Assembly (NCBI RefSeq): GCF_031755915.1
Contig: NC_083388.1
Span: 3,603,501 to 3,667,500 of the forward strand
From: Ziziphus jujuba
Lineage: Eukaryota > Streptophyta > Magnoliopsida > Rosales > Rhamnaceae
DNA length: 64,000 bases
Direction: 5' to 3'
Part shown: one piece after another, positions 25,405 through 36,505 of the stretch
Position numbering within the stretch: position 1 is the stretch's first letter
Layout: each line of letters begins with the position of its first letter
The notes under the pieces: model-generated
What the model was told of the DNA's origin: nothing
Seen by the model: only the letters and a program-made list of their open reading frames with translations
Database searches by the model: none
Position numbers and translations under genes: made by a program

Positions 25405-27241
25405 CGTTAGAAAGGAAGGTGTATTCCAAAATTATAATGGACAATGTATCTGTCACAACTCAATAAATAATTAAAAACTAAAACTATAATTAAAATACTA
25501 ACAAGATTTGTATTTGCCACACCATTGTTTCTTTTATTATTATATGGATAATATTTTTTTTAAAAAAATAAAACTATAAATATTATATTTTATTTGGAAG
25601 AAAAAGAATTTAAGCATTATCATAATCTTTGAGCAAAGCCGTATCTTTTGTTTTTTTGTGGGTAAAAGGCAATGCCGTATCTGACTTGAACATATTAAAC
25701 AATGAAAAGTTCTAAGTCATTGTATTGTTACTAACCATTTAATCAAGAAAGTATTTATATATCCTGTCGTCCTTCTGATAAGGACAGGTGGAGTGGTGGC
25801 TTAAAATATCACTACCTCCAAACAGTACACTCTTACCCATGATGCAACAATGAAATATTCATTTTTAATTTTATTTTTTTTAAGAAACAAATTAAAGATT
25901 CTCAACTCTGAAAAAAAAAAAAAAACTATTTATTACATGTAGTATATGCTCACCTATTAATATAATAAATAATTATTAAAGACGGGTGCGTTTGGCACGT
26001 GAAACGAAATTGTTCAGCTTCACTATACATACATATGGGTTAATTGCCCTTTAATTTCATGTACTTAGACTAAATTGAACATTAAACCCTTGAATTTACA
26101 ACATTATACATTCAATCTTCAATTTATAATTTATTTTATATTAATTTAATTTCTAAATTAATTAATAAAACATTTTAAAAATAAAAAAAATTGATTAATT
26201 TTGTCAATTTATAAATAATATAAAAATAATTGATTAAAAGAAAATTAGTATATTTTTTAAACTTTTAAACTTTAGTATGGGAATCAATTTAATAGGTGGA
26301 TTAATGTAAAACAAATTATAAATTAAGAATTTGATTAGAAATATTTTAAATTTGAGAATTTATTATGCCATTTCACCCAACACAATACTAAGATAGTGCA
26401 AATGATGAAATCTAATAAATAAATAATTACTTAAGAAGCTTTGAAATTGCTAGTGTTCAAACTGCGGGCAATGATTCGACGTTTTATTTATTTATTTATT
26501 TATTTAGAATCTTCAATCGGACTGAACTGTTTACATTACAGTGAAGAAAATATGCATTAGATACTTTTTTTTTTCTTGTAAAAAAATGCATTATATATTA
26601 TATATACAGTAACAATTTATAGGTTATATCTAGCTCATTTTTATTACTAACTATCTACGAGTAACATTGAAAAATTATATAATACATATGTATATTTGTA
26701 TATGTCATACTGTATAAATACATGTAAAACTACATAGAGAAAGGATTTTTGGACTTTTAAGACTTGGGCCAATGACTTCTATAGTGAGGACAGTGCTTGG
26801 ACATGGGTCTAAGCCCAAAAACTCGAAAAGCGATTTTTTTTTTTTTTTTTTTTAAATCTTTAAACTCAATAAGCTTCAATCTAAGTCCTTTTTGTTTTTG
26901 TGTTTTCTTGGATTTATTAATTTAAGCTTTTTATATACAAGATGTTTGGAAGTGATTCTAAAATGATTAAATATGTGTATGACTTTTTTATCATGATTAT
27001 CGTATATTTCAAATAAACAAAAAGGAAATACTAATTCAACCTATTAATTCAACCTATGATTTCATTGATGTAAATGTGAAGGGCAATATGAATAATCTCA
27101 CTCATAATGTTTGATAAAAAGCTAGAAGGTAATTTTGTTGACTAATTTGTGTTAAGACCAGCCCAACTAAATTTTTGGATCAAACTTTCGAAGCCCATTT
27201 TATTGTGGCATAAAAATCAACCGAGCCCAGAATAGAAATAT

Positions 27242-27283
27242 CATATAACCACTCAAACGTCCCCCAACGTCCCACTAGGGTTT
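27242..27283 (+). promoter_or_regulatory. Core promoter of the PRORP gene with telo-box
   Basis: A TATA-like CATATAAC at 27242-27249 is followed by TAGGGTTT (27276-27283), the reverse form of the plant telo-box AAACCCTA. It lies 28 bp before the ATG, so the transcript leader would be short. Telo-boxes are frequent in promoters of plant genes for the translation apparatus, which suits a tRNA-processing enzyme. The motifs are seen directly; the role is inferred. Confidence 0.45.
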
Positions 27284-27310
27284 TTGAATCGGAGAGAGGG
27301 GTTTTTGTCA

Positions 27311-30300
27311 ATGGGCACTCCAAAGACTACGAAGAAGAGCAAGAAGAAGCAAAACCCAGAAAGCAAATTCCATTTTGACCTCAATCTTTGCTCCAAGAAC
27401 AATGATTTAAGGCTCGCCATTTCTCTATACGAAGCTGCACTTTCGAACAATACCCGTTTCAATCACCACCATTTCAATGCCCTCCTTTATCTCTGCTCCA
27501 ATTCGGTCACTGACCCATCACTGAAAGATTTAGCTTTGGAATATGGGTTGCGTATATTCGATCACATGTCGTTGATCGGGATCGTCCCCAATGAGGCCAC
27601 GATCACAGCCGTTGCTCGGTTGGCTGCAGCCAAAGGCGACGGTGATTATGCCTTTGAGTTGGTCAAGAACATTAGAAAGTACAATGCTTTGCCGAGGTTG
27701 CGGACTTATGACCCGGCACTGTATTGCTTTTGCGAGAAATTGGAGGCAGAGAAGGCGTATGAGGTGGAGGAGCATATGGGTTCGGTGGGAGTGAGTTTAG
27801 AGGAGCCAGAGATTGCTGCGTTGCTGAAGGTGAGCTCAGAGACTGGCATGGAAGATAGAGTTTATGGGTATTTGCATAAGTTGAGGAATTTAATGAGGAG
27901 TGTCAGTGAATCCACTGCCAAGGTTATTGAAGATTGGTTCTGTGGGGGCAAGGCTTCGAAGGTTGGTGAGGTGAATTGGGAAGTCAATAGAATCAAAGAG
28001 GCGGTTTTGAGGAATGGAGGAGGGTGGCATGGACAGGGTTGGATCGGGGAAGGGGATTGGGTTTTGTGTAGAACAAATGTTGATTCCAATGGAGAGTGTC
28101 AATCTTGTAATGAGAAGTTAGTTTGTGTTGACATTGATCATGCCGAAACTGACAGGTTTGCGCAGTCTGTGGCTTCATTGGCAATGGAAAGGGAGGTCAA
28201 GTCGAACTTTAGTGAGTTTCAGGTATGCGCGTGTAGTGACATATATTATGTCATGTCGTAATATGTTTTTGTTGTTGGAAAATGTTTTCTTTTCCCTTGG
28301 AATAAGTTAATTGCAAATCTTAGTGTATTTATGTTGTTGAAAAATATTTCTTTATCTTGGAATAAGTTAATTGCATGAGCAGAATTTGAATTTGTAGTGA
28401 ACAATTTGATAAAGTCGTTAAATTTGATGTTTACTCGTCCTTGGGGGCTGATTATAGTTCCTCAGGATGATAATGTTAGAATTTTCTGGTGTCAAGATGC
28501 TGGCCTATGCATTTGTTTGTTGTTCTAGTGCTCAAGTAAGTTATTACATATTTATTGGACAAAACAGCTTCAGGAAGATTATTTTCAAAGTTTAGGAAAG
28601 CGGATGGAGGGGTCTTCTCTCATTCCCCTGCTTCCACCACAGATGGATTCTGCCTTGATATTTGGCAGGATAATAATCAACCTTTGGAGGTTTATTTGCT
28701 CCAGCATTTTTTCATGTGGAGAGGACTGGTCGGAGGTTGCATGGGTGTTATATGTTAGTACAGCTAGTGTTTGAAAATCCTAATTTCTTTTCATGCATGT
28801 CCTGTATGTGGTGGATATGGAGCTAATAGGAAGGATTTATGTGTTGATTCCTTATTTCGTTTTGAAAGTAGTAGGTCATTGTGTCTAATGCATGTTCTTC
28901 AAAGGTGGAGGTCATTATGTCTAAGGCATGTTCTTCAAAGGTGGTTTGTTTTGGGTTGAAGGGAGTTAGGAGGCATTTCTCAGGCAATAATCAATTAGGA
29001 CACCGGAATTATCAAAATCTAAGATTGTGTCTGCTGGTTTTTGGTGTAACTTTTTGCCCCTGAGAATTTTTTTATGTTTATGAGATGCTTGTAAGTAAAG
29101 ATTATTTAGTTGTTTATTATGTTATTGCTCTCCTGCTCTTTATATAATGCACATCTAATTGTTACTCTTTATGTCTTTTGAAGGATTGGTTGGAGAAGAA
29201 TGCTGATTACAATGCTATAGTTGATGGAGCAAATGTTGGGCTTTACCAGCAGAATTTTTCAGATGGTAGTTTTAGTGTTTCTCAGGTTGTAGTTCTCTTG
29301 ATAGTTTGTTTTTGCTTTGTTATGTTGTTTCTTTCTTTTATTCTTAAAAATTACTTATTGTGATTTAAGTAACTTAATATTTGTATGCATGACTCACTAT
29401 CCTCGTGTTTTAAATAGTGCAGGTTGATGCTGTTATAAATGAATTGTATAATAGAAGTGGAAAGAAATGGCCTCTTGTTGTCTTACACAATAAACGTTTT
29501 CGTGCAATTGTGGAAAACCCTTCTCACAGAAAATTGGTTGAAGAATGGATGAATAAAGGTATTCTTTACACAACACCAACTGGTTCCAATGATGATTGGT
29601 ATGATCCCTTAATCCATACTTTGCATATTTACCATTCTCTACATTTGTCCATACAAGATTGCAAAAAACTTTGTATACCCGTTTAAATCTTCACCATGTT
29701 GATGGATATGTTGGCTTTAATGATATATAACATTTGTAAGTTGTCCTAAGCTTCTTTCTTTCTTTTTTTTTTTTTTTGGGGAATGGCATATTCATGATGC
29801 CTTTTTCATGATTCAGGTATTGGCTATACGCCACCGTAAGTCTCAAGTGCTTGCTTGTGACAAATGATGAGATGCGAGATCATATTTTTGAACTCTTAGG
29901 AAGCAGCTTCTTTCTCAAGTGGAAAGAGAGACATCAAGTATGATTTGAAACTGCAGCCGGACAAACTATTATTATTATTATTATTATTTTTTGGTTCTCA
30001 CCTAATTGACATGCTTTTGATAATGTTTTCTAGTATTTCTGTCAAGCAAAAGTATCCATTAAGAATTCATTTGATAGTGCATGATCCTAAACTCTCTAGC
30101 ATAGTGTATTGTCTTGTTTGTGATGGCAATGCCTTATGCCATCTATTTTTGTCATTTCATAGTTTCAAGAATTGTTGTGTTCCTGGTGCTTTGTTCCCTT
30201 ATATATCATTGAATGTTTCATGAATTGAAAATGTTTTTAATAATAGAATCTCTTCTGCTTCCTCTTATGTAGGTTAGATATACTTTTGTCAAAGGCAATC

Positions 30301-31508
30301 TAAAACTCCATATGCCGCCTCCTTATTCTTCAGTCATCCAGGTACTAGCTGCAGTTACTCATTATGGTTTGTTCCAATGGCATTATCTCCTTTTAATTAT
30401 CACGTTTCTATTTACTTATCCAACCAGATTTATTTATATACAATCAGATTTATATATATATATATATATCTATGATGTTCATTACATATATACAGTTGTC
30501 CATCGGAATTCAATTTTAAGAACCGTTTTAGATGCTTTGATAGGTGTAATTTCTGTGGGGCACCTGTAATGAATGTATAGAAATGGCAGCAAGAATCTAA
30601 ATGAAACTGTTATTATATCTATTTTTCAATACATTCAAAGCACTGAGCTTCATGCTTAGATTGCTGTCACAAATGCTTATGTAAATTGTACAACCAGATG
30701 CTATATAATTTCCTGATCAAAAAATGGAAATAACTTGCTAAAACATTTGACATTTGAAAAACCAGAAATTTGGCTCACGGGGAACTTGAAAATCATTAGA
30801 TAGGGATAAATTTGTTTTACAACCTGAATATTAATTCTGAAGGAAAATTTTTGTAACAAGTGTTAGAAGTTGGACTGTATTTAATAGCATATAGTGTAGT
30901 TTATTTTTCAACTGAGCATGCCATCAAACGAATGTACGAAGTTAGGCTGTTAACTTCAAAAAGTACCCAACAAAAATGTTAGAGATGAAGATTTCCATGG
31001 TTAGTTAGGTGCTGGTACCAACTTAAGTCGAGGGAAGAAGAGTGAATGGTTTAGTAATATACATGTACGGACTATGAAAGCAGCAGTGTGAAAGAATTGT
31101 TTGATTCAGATGGTTCGGTCATTTAATTGAAGAATATGAAGCTATTGGTATTTATTGTGATGGCCATCAAGAAAGTGTTCTCATTTTGTTCATTCTAATG
31201 GAGTTTAGGAATCAGAAAAAGGAACATGGCATATTCCTATAGCAAGGGACAGCAGCAGTGAGCAGTCTGCAATAAGCTGGCTTTGCATCAATCGGCCGAG
31301 TGTTTCTAAAGCTCATGATGAAGTTGTGAAGACTGCAGTAACTTCCCAAAATAGTGATGGTCTCTGCTGCAATATTAAACTGCTGGACTCGGGCAAGAGT
31401 GTTGATGGTAGCAATATTTTATACGGCAACCAGGATTTATCTCAGATCTGTGACAATAACACTACAGCCACAACAGGCAAAAGAAAAGAGAGGTCTCCTT
31501 CCCCTTAA
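27311..31508 (+). CDS. Proteinaceous RNase P, nuclear PRORP2/3-like (six exons)
   Basis: Protein-only RNase P removes 5' leaders from precursor tRNAs without an RNA subunit. Exons: 27311-28222, 29184-29285, 29423-29598, 29817-29937, 30273-30341, 31209-31508 (GT..AG; 1680 nt, 559 aa plus stop; each junction keeps frame). Domains: N-terminal PPR-type helical repeats (about residues 15-205); central zinc module with C263xxC266 pairing with H468 and C486 near the C-terminus; NYN metallonuclease with D318 (IVDGANVG), D395/D396 (SNDDWYWLY) and D414 (TNDEMRDH), matching D399, D474/D475 and D493 of Arabidopsis PRORP1. There is no transit-peptide-like N-terminus. Lys-rich stretches near both ends (TKKSKKKQ; GKRKERSPSP) look like nuclear signals, which favours PRORP2/3 over organellar PRORP1. 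The ATG at 27311 is used because the frame upstream offers only a TTG at 27284. Intron 1 (961 bp) contains two small tandem duplications. All active-site residues are intact. Confidence 0.93.
28268..28375. repeat. 60-bp imperfect tandem duplication in PRORP intron 1
   Basis: The 20-mer CTTGGAATAAGTTAATTGCA occurs at 28296-28315 and again at 28356-28375. The preceding T-rich and GTTGTTG segments are repeated with substitutions, so the period is 60 bp. It is intronic and has no evident effect on splicing. Confidence 0.65.
28873..28944. repeat. 36-bp tandem duplication in PRORP intron 1
   Basis: Two adjacent 36-bp copies, 28873-28908 and 28909-28944, both ending CATGTTCTTCAAAGGTGG and differing at two positions. 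Intronic. Confidence 0.85.
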
Positions 31509-31879
31509 CAGCTGTATCTTTCTACCAAATGATGTCTGCAGAAGGCCTTTATGGTGTTCTTCAAGCATGGAGATGGTCTTCGCCAAGTAATATGGGTGCA
31601 TTTGATTGGCATCGCTGTATTCAAAAACCAAAAACAAAACGTTACCTGACTGGTGAGCTATTAACGCGCCCAAGTTTTTATGTTTGTGTCCTCATCTGTT
31701 TTGTATGTTAGTTATGCATTTAGGATGTATTCTGTCCCTATTTTGGTTTCCCAAGAAAGCATTGTAGAAAATGAATTTTGTTATTCTTTCAACTTGAGTA
31801 TAGAAGAATTTAAAATCGTTACTTGCAGAACTACATTGTGTTTTAATGTCGGTGGTATCAAATGGGCTGTGATCGCATC
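31509..31879 (+). other. 3' flank of the PRORP gene
   Basis: Probable 3' UTR and downstream sequence. Short open frames of 60-90 codons have no recognisable content. No clear poly(A) site was identified. Confidence 0.5.
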
Positions 31880-32105
31880 TCTCTGTTGCTGGTGGCAAAT
31901 GGATTTTCTTGTCCGTGTGTCATACCAAAGGGATGGTCATGGACATATGCATTACTAAAGGTAAAACTATTGTTCAATACGACTCATAAAACTTCAATTC
32001 CTATACAAAAGTGAAAGTGTTTCACAACATTAAGAATCATATTAGGATTGTACATCCAAATGCATTATCCACCGCTCAACCATCCAGTTTTTGGAAGTAA
32101 TACAA
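31880..32105. repeat. Left copy of a direct repeat flanking the DML pseudogene cluster
   Basis: Sequence from about 31880 to 32105 is similar, in the same orientation, to about 33660-33975. Shared blocks include TTGTTCAATAC, CTCATAAAACTT, AAAGTGAAAGTGTT, CCACAA/CACAAC and TTAGGATT in the same order, with several indels. The two copies bracket the scrambled glycosylase-derived segment. Confidence 0.6.
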
Positions 32106-32219
32106 AATATATTCAACAATCAGTTGGAAATAATATAAAATATATTGGCCCGGCATAATACTTTAAAATATAATTACTTAGATGGGATGGCAGTTTCTAA
32201 GATTGAGAACTAAATTGAT

Positions 32220-32663
32220 GAAATGGTACAGAAGGAGAATAACTTGTGGGCTATTAGTGATGTTAAAAGCACGAATTAGGAGGATCACAATGGGAGAAAC
32301 TTCAAATTTAGAAGAGTAACCCAGTAGGACAAAGGCAACTCAAAGAAAGAAAAGCAGGAAGGTAGATGAAAGAGAAAAAGTCAAAACTGATTGGGATGCA
32401 TTAATAAGGATGTATTGTGACGGTGGATGAAAGAGAAAAAGTCAAAACTGATTGGGATGCATTAATAAGGATGTATTGTGACGGTCGATGAAAGAGAAAA
32501 ATTCAAAACTGATTGGGATCCATTAATAAGGTTTTATTGTGACGGTAAAAAAAGAGAAAAAGTCAGAACTGATTGGGATGCATTAATAAGGATGTACTGT
32601 GACGGTGAAAAAGGAAGACGTGATCACATGGATTCTGTGGATTGTGAAGCAGTTAGGAATGCA
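32220..32663 (+). pseudogene. DEMETER-like glycosylase exon fragment, plus-strand part, with 60-bp tandem expansion
   Basis: The plus strand here matches part of the 550-bp exon (exon 6 in view) of the intact DML gene on the minus strand at 60780-61329. Translated pieces read KTDWDALIRMYCDG and HMDSVDCEAVRNAKIGEIA, compared with KTDWDAFRKMYCTS and HMDSVDWEAVRNAEAQVIA in the intact gene. The KTDWD segment occurs four times (32365-32424, 32426-32485, 32487-32546, 32547-32606), whereas the intact gene has it once. The one-base spacers between copies 1/2 and 2/3 shift the frame, and no complete reading frame exists. The orientation is opposite to the other pseudogene exons at 33000-33560. Confidence 0.85.
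32365..32606 (+). repeat. Four tandem 60-bp units within the DML pseudogene
   Basis: Unit of 60 bp beginning GATGAAAGAGAAAAAG and ending GTGACGGT. Copies 1 and 2 are nearly identical; copies 3 and 4 have several substitutions. Periods are 61, 61 and 60 bp. Confidence 0.9.
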
Positions 32664-32951
32664 AAAATTGGAGAGATTGCCTACACCCAGGGGGTAGATC
32701 AAATGGAAGGAAGCTGTCTACCTATCACATCTACTTGCAGAGTTCGGTTCCTGACAAGTCCTATTTAAGCCTTAGTATGGATTCCATGTATGTATACTTT
32801 TGTGGGAGGGGACGGTCTATGAACTGGTTTACGGACTTCCACAGGATTAGTAAAACGTAAACTGTTAATGGTCCATCGATCCCTAAAATCTGGGTTGATA
32901 ATACTCACTGGGAGATCTTTTTTTTAAACAAAAAAAATTGGAGAGATTGCC
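32663..32951 (+). mobile_element. SINE-like insertion with 19-bp target duplication
   Basis: A 19-bp sequence, AAAAATTGGAGAGATTGCC, lies at 32663-32681 and again at 32933-32951. It brackets about 251 bp that starts TACACCCAGGGGGTAGATC and ends in T/A-rich sequence running into an A tract next to the right duplication. The long target duplication plus a 3' A tract is the signature of target-primed insertion by a SINE or short LINE. A T-arm-like segment (AGTTCGGTTCCTGAC, near 32740) could be a degenerate pol III box B, which favours a tRNA-derived SINE. It interrupts the glycosylase fragment, so it arrived after pseudogenisation. Confidence 0.7.
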
Positions 32952-32999
32952 TCTGTCGTCAAAGGATGAGGCTGACGTAATATCATTGAAAAACGAAGA

Positions 33000-33560
33000 A
33001 AAACAACTATATGTTATCTTTCAGATAATCATATGGTAATACAGTTCACAACTGTATGGAAAAAATATATATGTCAAAAAAAGGTAAATGAGTATGTTTC
33101 CTTCAAAGAAAACTAAGCTAAGAAATGTACAGAGATTCCATGAAACAAAATATAATCAAGAGGAGTTAGGTGATTACGGGGTTTTTTGCTTAAAGATCTA
33201 CATAGTCGCGGCCAAATATACTTTTGAATGGCATTCATTATCTGGAATCTGCAGGAAAACACCATAGAGATTCGCTTTCGGTGGAAATAAAACACTATCC
33301 AACCACATTTGTGGCAACCTATTTGACGAAGAAAAATAGACTATCTAGCTTTTTAGAATATAGACTGCCTTCAGCAAGTGGCACGGTAGTTAAACCATAA
33401 CAAGGAAAGCTACATATGAAGTTCTGCAATCCATACCAGAAAAATTAAACTTTGCTTTCTCCTATGGTGCATATCTTAACCATTCAAGGTCAATGCATGT
33501 TTGTAATTCAACCACTCGGTCAAGAATAGCTGGAATAATGTGCCGCAACAGTCAACTTCG
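33000..33560 (-). pseudogene. DEMETER-like glycosylase pseudogene, minus-strand exons
   Basis: On the minus strand this aligns, introns included, with parts of the intact DML gene at 58800-60670. The exon coding DLEWLRHAPP (intact 60582-60661) corresponds to about 33472-33535, with a stop after APx. The exon coding LELQNVAFP corresponds to about 33400-33430, with an in-frame stop. The exon coding SIQKYLWPRL corresponds to about 33180-33255. The YELHYHLITFG exon corresponds to about 33025-33050. The exon carrying the catalytic VDTNVGR motif is missing: the alignment jumps from intron sequence like 60320 to sequence like 59100. This is a dead, internally deleted copy. Confidence 0.88.
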
Positions 33561-33659
33561 ATCAAACAAATTTAAATCTTTGAATTTCTTTGCAAAACAT
33601 ATATTTTTGTCATTACTAGAATTGCTTTCATACTTTGATTTGTTTTGCAATGATATTAT

Positions 33660-33975
33660 GTTGGCTGCTTGCTATAATGGCAAAGGCTTACTTTCCAACT
33701 TCTGCTTACCAATTAACTCTCGCCATGGATATATGCATGCATCAGAAAAGGGAAAATTAATATTGTTCAATACAACTCATTAAACTTCCACTCATTTAAA
33801 AAAAAAAAAAAAGAAAAAAAAAAGGTCATAAAAGGGAAAACTAATACTGTTCAATACAAGTCATAAAACTTTCACTCCTAATAAAAAAGTGAAAGTGTTC
33901 CACAATAATACTAACAATCTTTTTAGGATTCTAGATTCAAAAATGCTATCCATCACCAATCATGATAGTCACCGG
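33660..33975. repeat. Right copy of the direct repeat flanking the DML pseudogene cluster
   Basis: Similar in the same orientation to about 31880-32105. Here a sub-block (AAAGGGAAAA..TTCAATACAA..CATT/CATAAAACTT) is itself present twice, at about 33749-33790 and 33829-33870, separated by an A-rich tract. Confidence 0.6.
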
Positions 33976-34288
33976 TAGTGTAACCAATAATTTTGTTTTA
34001 AGGGTTGTCACTTAATTCATCGATTCTTTTGCAACTTTTTGAACCAATTACCACCAACTACAATAAACTGGTACATCATTGGTGGTGATGAATATTAATG
34101 TTTCTTACTATATTTGCATTAACAATTCGTGATATAACTTAAAACTCTGTTAATATAAAGTGTTTTAAAACGTGTACCTCAGCTGCAAGTTAGAAGTATC
34201 ACTATACCCCTTGCAAAAGACAAATCATCCAAGCCACAGGATTGTTTATTCTATAATATCACCCATTAGCTCTAGTCCTCCAAAACGT

Positions 34289-34323
<35 letters not shown>

Positions 34324-35718
34324 AGTCACTATTCTGCCGATATCTGGATAGATCTTTCAATCATCAATATTATTTGTCGAAATTGGTGACGAATGGCGTG
34401 TGTTTTTTAATCAAGCTTTCATTTTATGCCTGCTTTTTTCTCAATCTTCCAGATTTCTTTTATGGGGTCTCAAAATCAATTGGATGAATTTGGTAATAAA
34501 TTACGGAGTCTGCTAGAACTTGCATGGGTCCATGGAGAGGAAGCAAATTCATCATCAATAAACTACCACATGCATGCATTTAATTTGGGTTATCTGGTCG
34601 ACCACAAATTCTATAGTTTATTCCAATTTTTTATTAATTAATAGCTATATATGGTGTTTTTAATAGAAACTTTAAGGTTGAAGAAACATTAAACAAGCAC
34701 AGCAATTGCAAAAACTTTTCAGCAAGCCGTGATACCGATCAAAAGTACAAGATTAAGATAATGAATAATGGTTTTGAGAATGATTTCCGTCCTAGGGCTC
34801 CCATATAACACACTTTACTATTTTCCATCTATGGAAACACTTAATTATGTGGAAAATTATTTTCTGCTAACTTTTGGTTAATAATTTCCATTAATGTGAA
34901 AGGTTTGACAAAAGGGGCTACCTCACTTTAGCTAGTTCTTCCAAACCCTTACTCAACCTTAGCGTGCATGATTATCAATATATATAAATAAACATATAAC
35001 CCTTTCAAAAATATAACGTATAAAGCATATAACATCTTGTTAGGTAAAGGAAATCTTTCATAGATAAGTTTGATGTGAATGTGAAAACATTTAACTTGTA
35101 TAGTACTGATTAGTCATCTGTAAACCAATAGGTAGAAGAAACTCCAGTTTTGGTGAGATGCAGTACCCAACATAATAAATGTACAATGTATCTATAACAA
35201 TGCCTGTATATACATATACAAATATACAACATTGCTGCATGTAGTAGGTGATCAACATATGGTGGTGGATGACACCGACAACCATCTAATACATCATCAT
35301 AATCTTATGTGATCAAATATTAGCTCTTCGCTATAGTAAAATAATACATACATATACACACGCATATATATATATATATATATGTATATATCTTTCTTAT
35401 GATAAGTAATGTTATAGTTTATATTGAATGTCATTTATCTTATTACATGTAATTCATAAATTATATATGTGTGATTAATAAATATTGTTAAGATCCAATT
35501 TGCATTGATCATGGTAGATTTGCTATATTTTATTTGCTATTATATATATAAAAGGACATGATTTAGAATGGTCCTGTGGGGTTTTCACTTTTATTTATTT
35601 TAGTTGATAAAAATATTATAGATTCATCACTGTTGAAACAGTGTTTTGAATAAATTAAAGTAGTTTTCATTTTCAATTATTCCAGAAAAATTAATTTAAT
35701 AAATACCAACCATGTAAA

Positions 35719-35751
<33 letters not shown>

Positions 35752-36369
35752 ATATCCCAAAAAAAAAATAAATAAATAAAAGAAAGAATTGTCTGTATGT
35801 ATATCCTCTTCGATATATATATAGATAGGGGTAATGGGGTATATATGTAGGGGATGATTTTTATTATTAAAATTACTCTATCATAATTTTTATAGGAAAA
35901 AAAAAAATTCGTACAAGTTTAAAAAGGTTAGCAACCAAAATATATATTAAATAGAATTAGGTTTCTATTTAATATTTGGGAGAACAGCTTGTTCGGCAGC
36001 CTAAAAATTCAGTTTGATTGTATAAAAAAGGTTTTTGATGACCAACTTCTTTCCAGTGTAGTGATATGTACCTTTCACAAACTTTTTTTTTTTTTTTTTT
36101 TTAGAAACTATACCTTTGACAAACGTATCATTTGGATTTTCTAACCATCCTTTCCATAATTCACCGAAAAAAAAAAAAATCTTTTCCATATTGATTATAT
36201 AAATATTTATAAAGAAGAAAGAGAATTCTGGAATTGCCTTTTTGTCTTCCAATCAAATCACTTCGTTTAATTATATGATAGACAAACTGAGAGGGTCAAA
36301 AATCAAACAAGAGACAAAGGAAAATTAAAGAGGAAAATATGGGACCCACATATATCAAATAATAGCCAC
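33976..36369. other. AT-rich intergenic region
   Basis: No gene seen. It contains (TA)n microsatellites near 34299-34323 and 35366-35391, a (CT)n/(TA)n junction near 35720-35748, and long A and T tracts near 36086-36102 and 36167-36180. The last few hundred bases are the promoter region of the reductase gene. Confidence 0.55.
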
Positions 36370-36377
36370 TATATAAA
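36370..36377 (+). promoter_or_regulatory. TATA box of the fatty acyl-CoA reductase gene
   Basis: TATATAAA, 129 bp upstream of the ATG at 36506. A start site near 36400-36405 would give a leader of about 100 nt containing a T-rich tract. Confidence 0.6.
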
Positions 36378-36505
36378 CCCTCGACCATATGCCCAAAAAA
36401 CTCATGCATTCAAACTTTGCCGGATATATAGTTTTTTTCTTTATTATCTCAAAGAGTTTTTTTTTTTTTTTTTGGGGCAAAAATATTACCACTTATATAT
36501 TATCA

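Larger units (their letters stand above)
15153..27240. other. Long AT-rich intergenic region
   Basis: About 12 kb without a supportable gene. All open frames are under 95 codons, start in AT-rich DNA and show no recognisable motif. It contains a 101-bp perfect tandem duplication (17121-17322), a MITE candidate (22193-22396), LTR-like relics near 17350-17620, and (TA)n microsatellites (17758-17786, 22988-23014, 25371-25400). A stretch at 20290-20540 is less AT-rich and has an open frame of 91 codons, but nothing identifies it as a gene. Confidence 0.55.

Noticed and set aside
27284..27310. Nine-residue extension of the PRORP protein
   Set aside because: The codon at 27284 is TTG, not ATG. The first ATG in frame is 27311.
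28555..28758. 67-codon frame in PRORP intron 1
   Set aside because: It is flanked by consistent splice sites that remove it. It has no domain similarity, and the exon 1-exon 2 joint is continuous with the family sequence.
32478..32768. 96-codon frame coding KTDWD repeats as a possible gene
   Set aside because: It is part of the tandemly expanded glycosylase exon fragment, lacks the rest of the protein, and runs into the SINE-like element.
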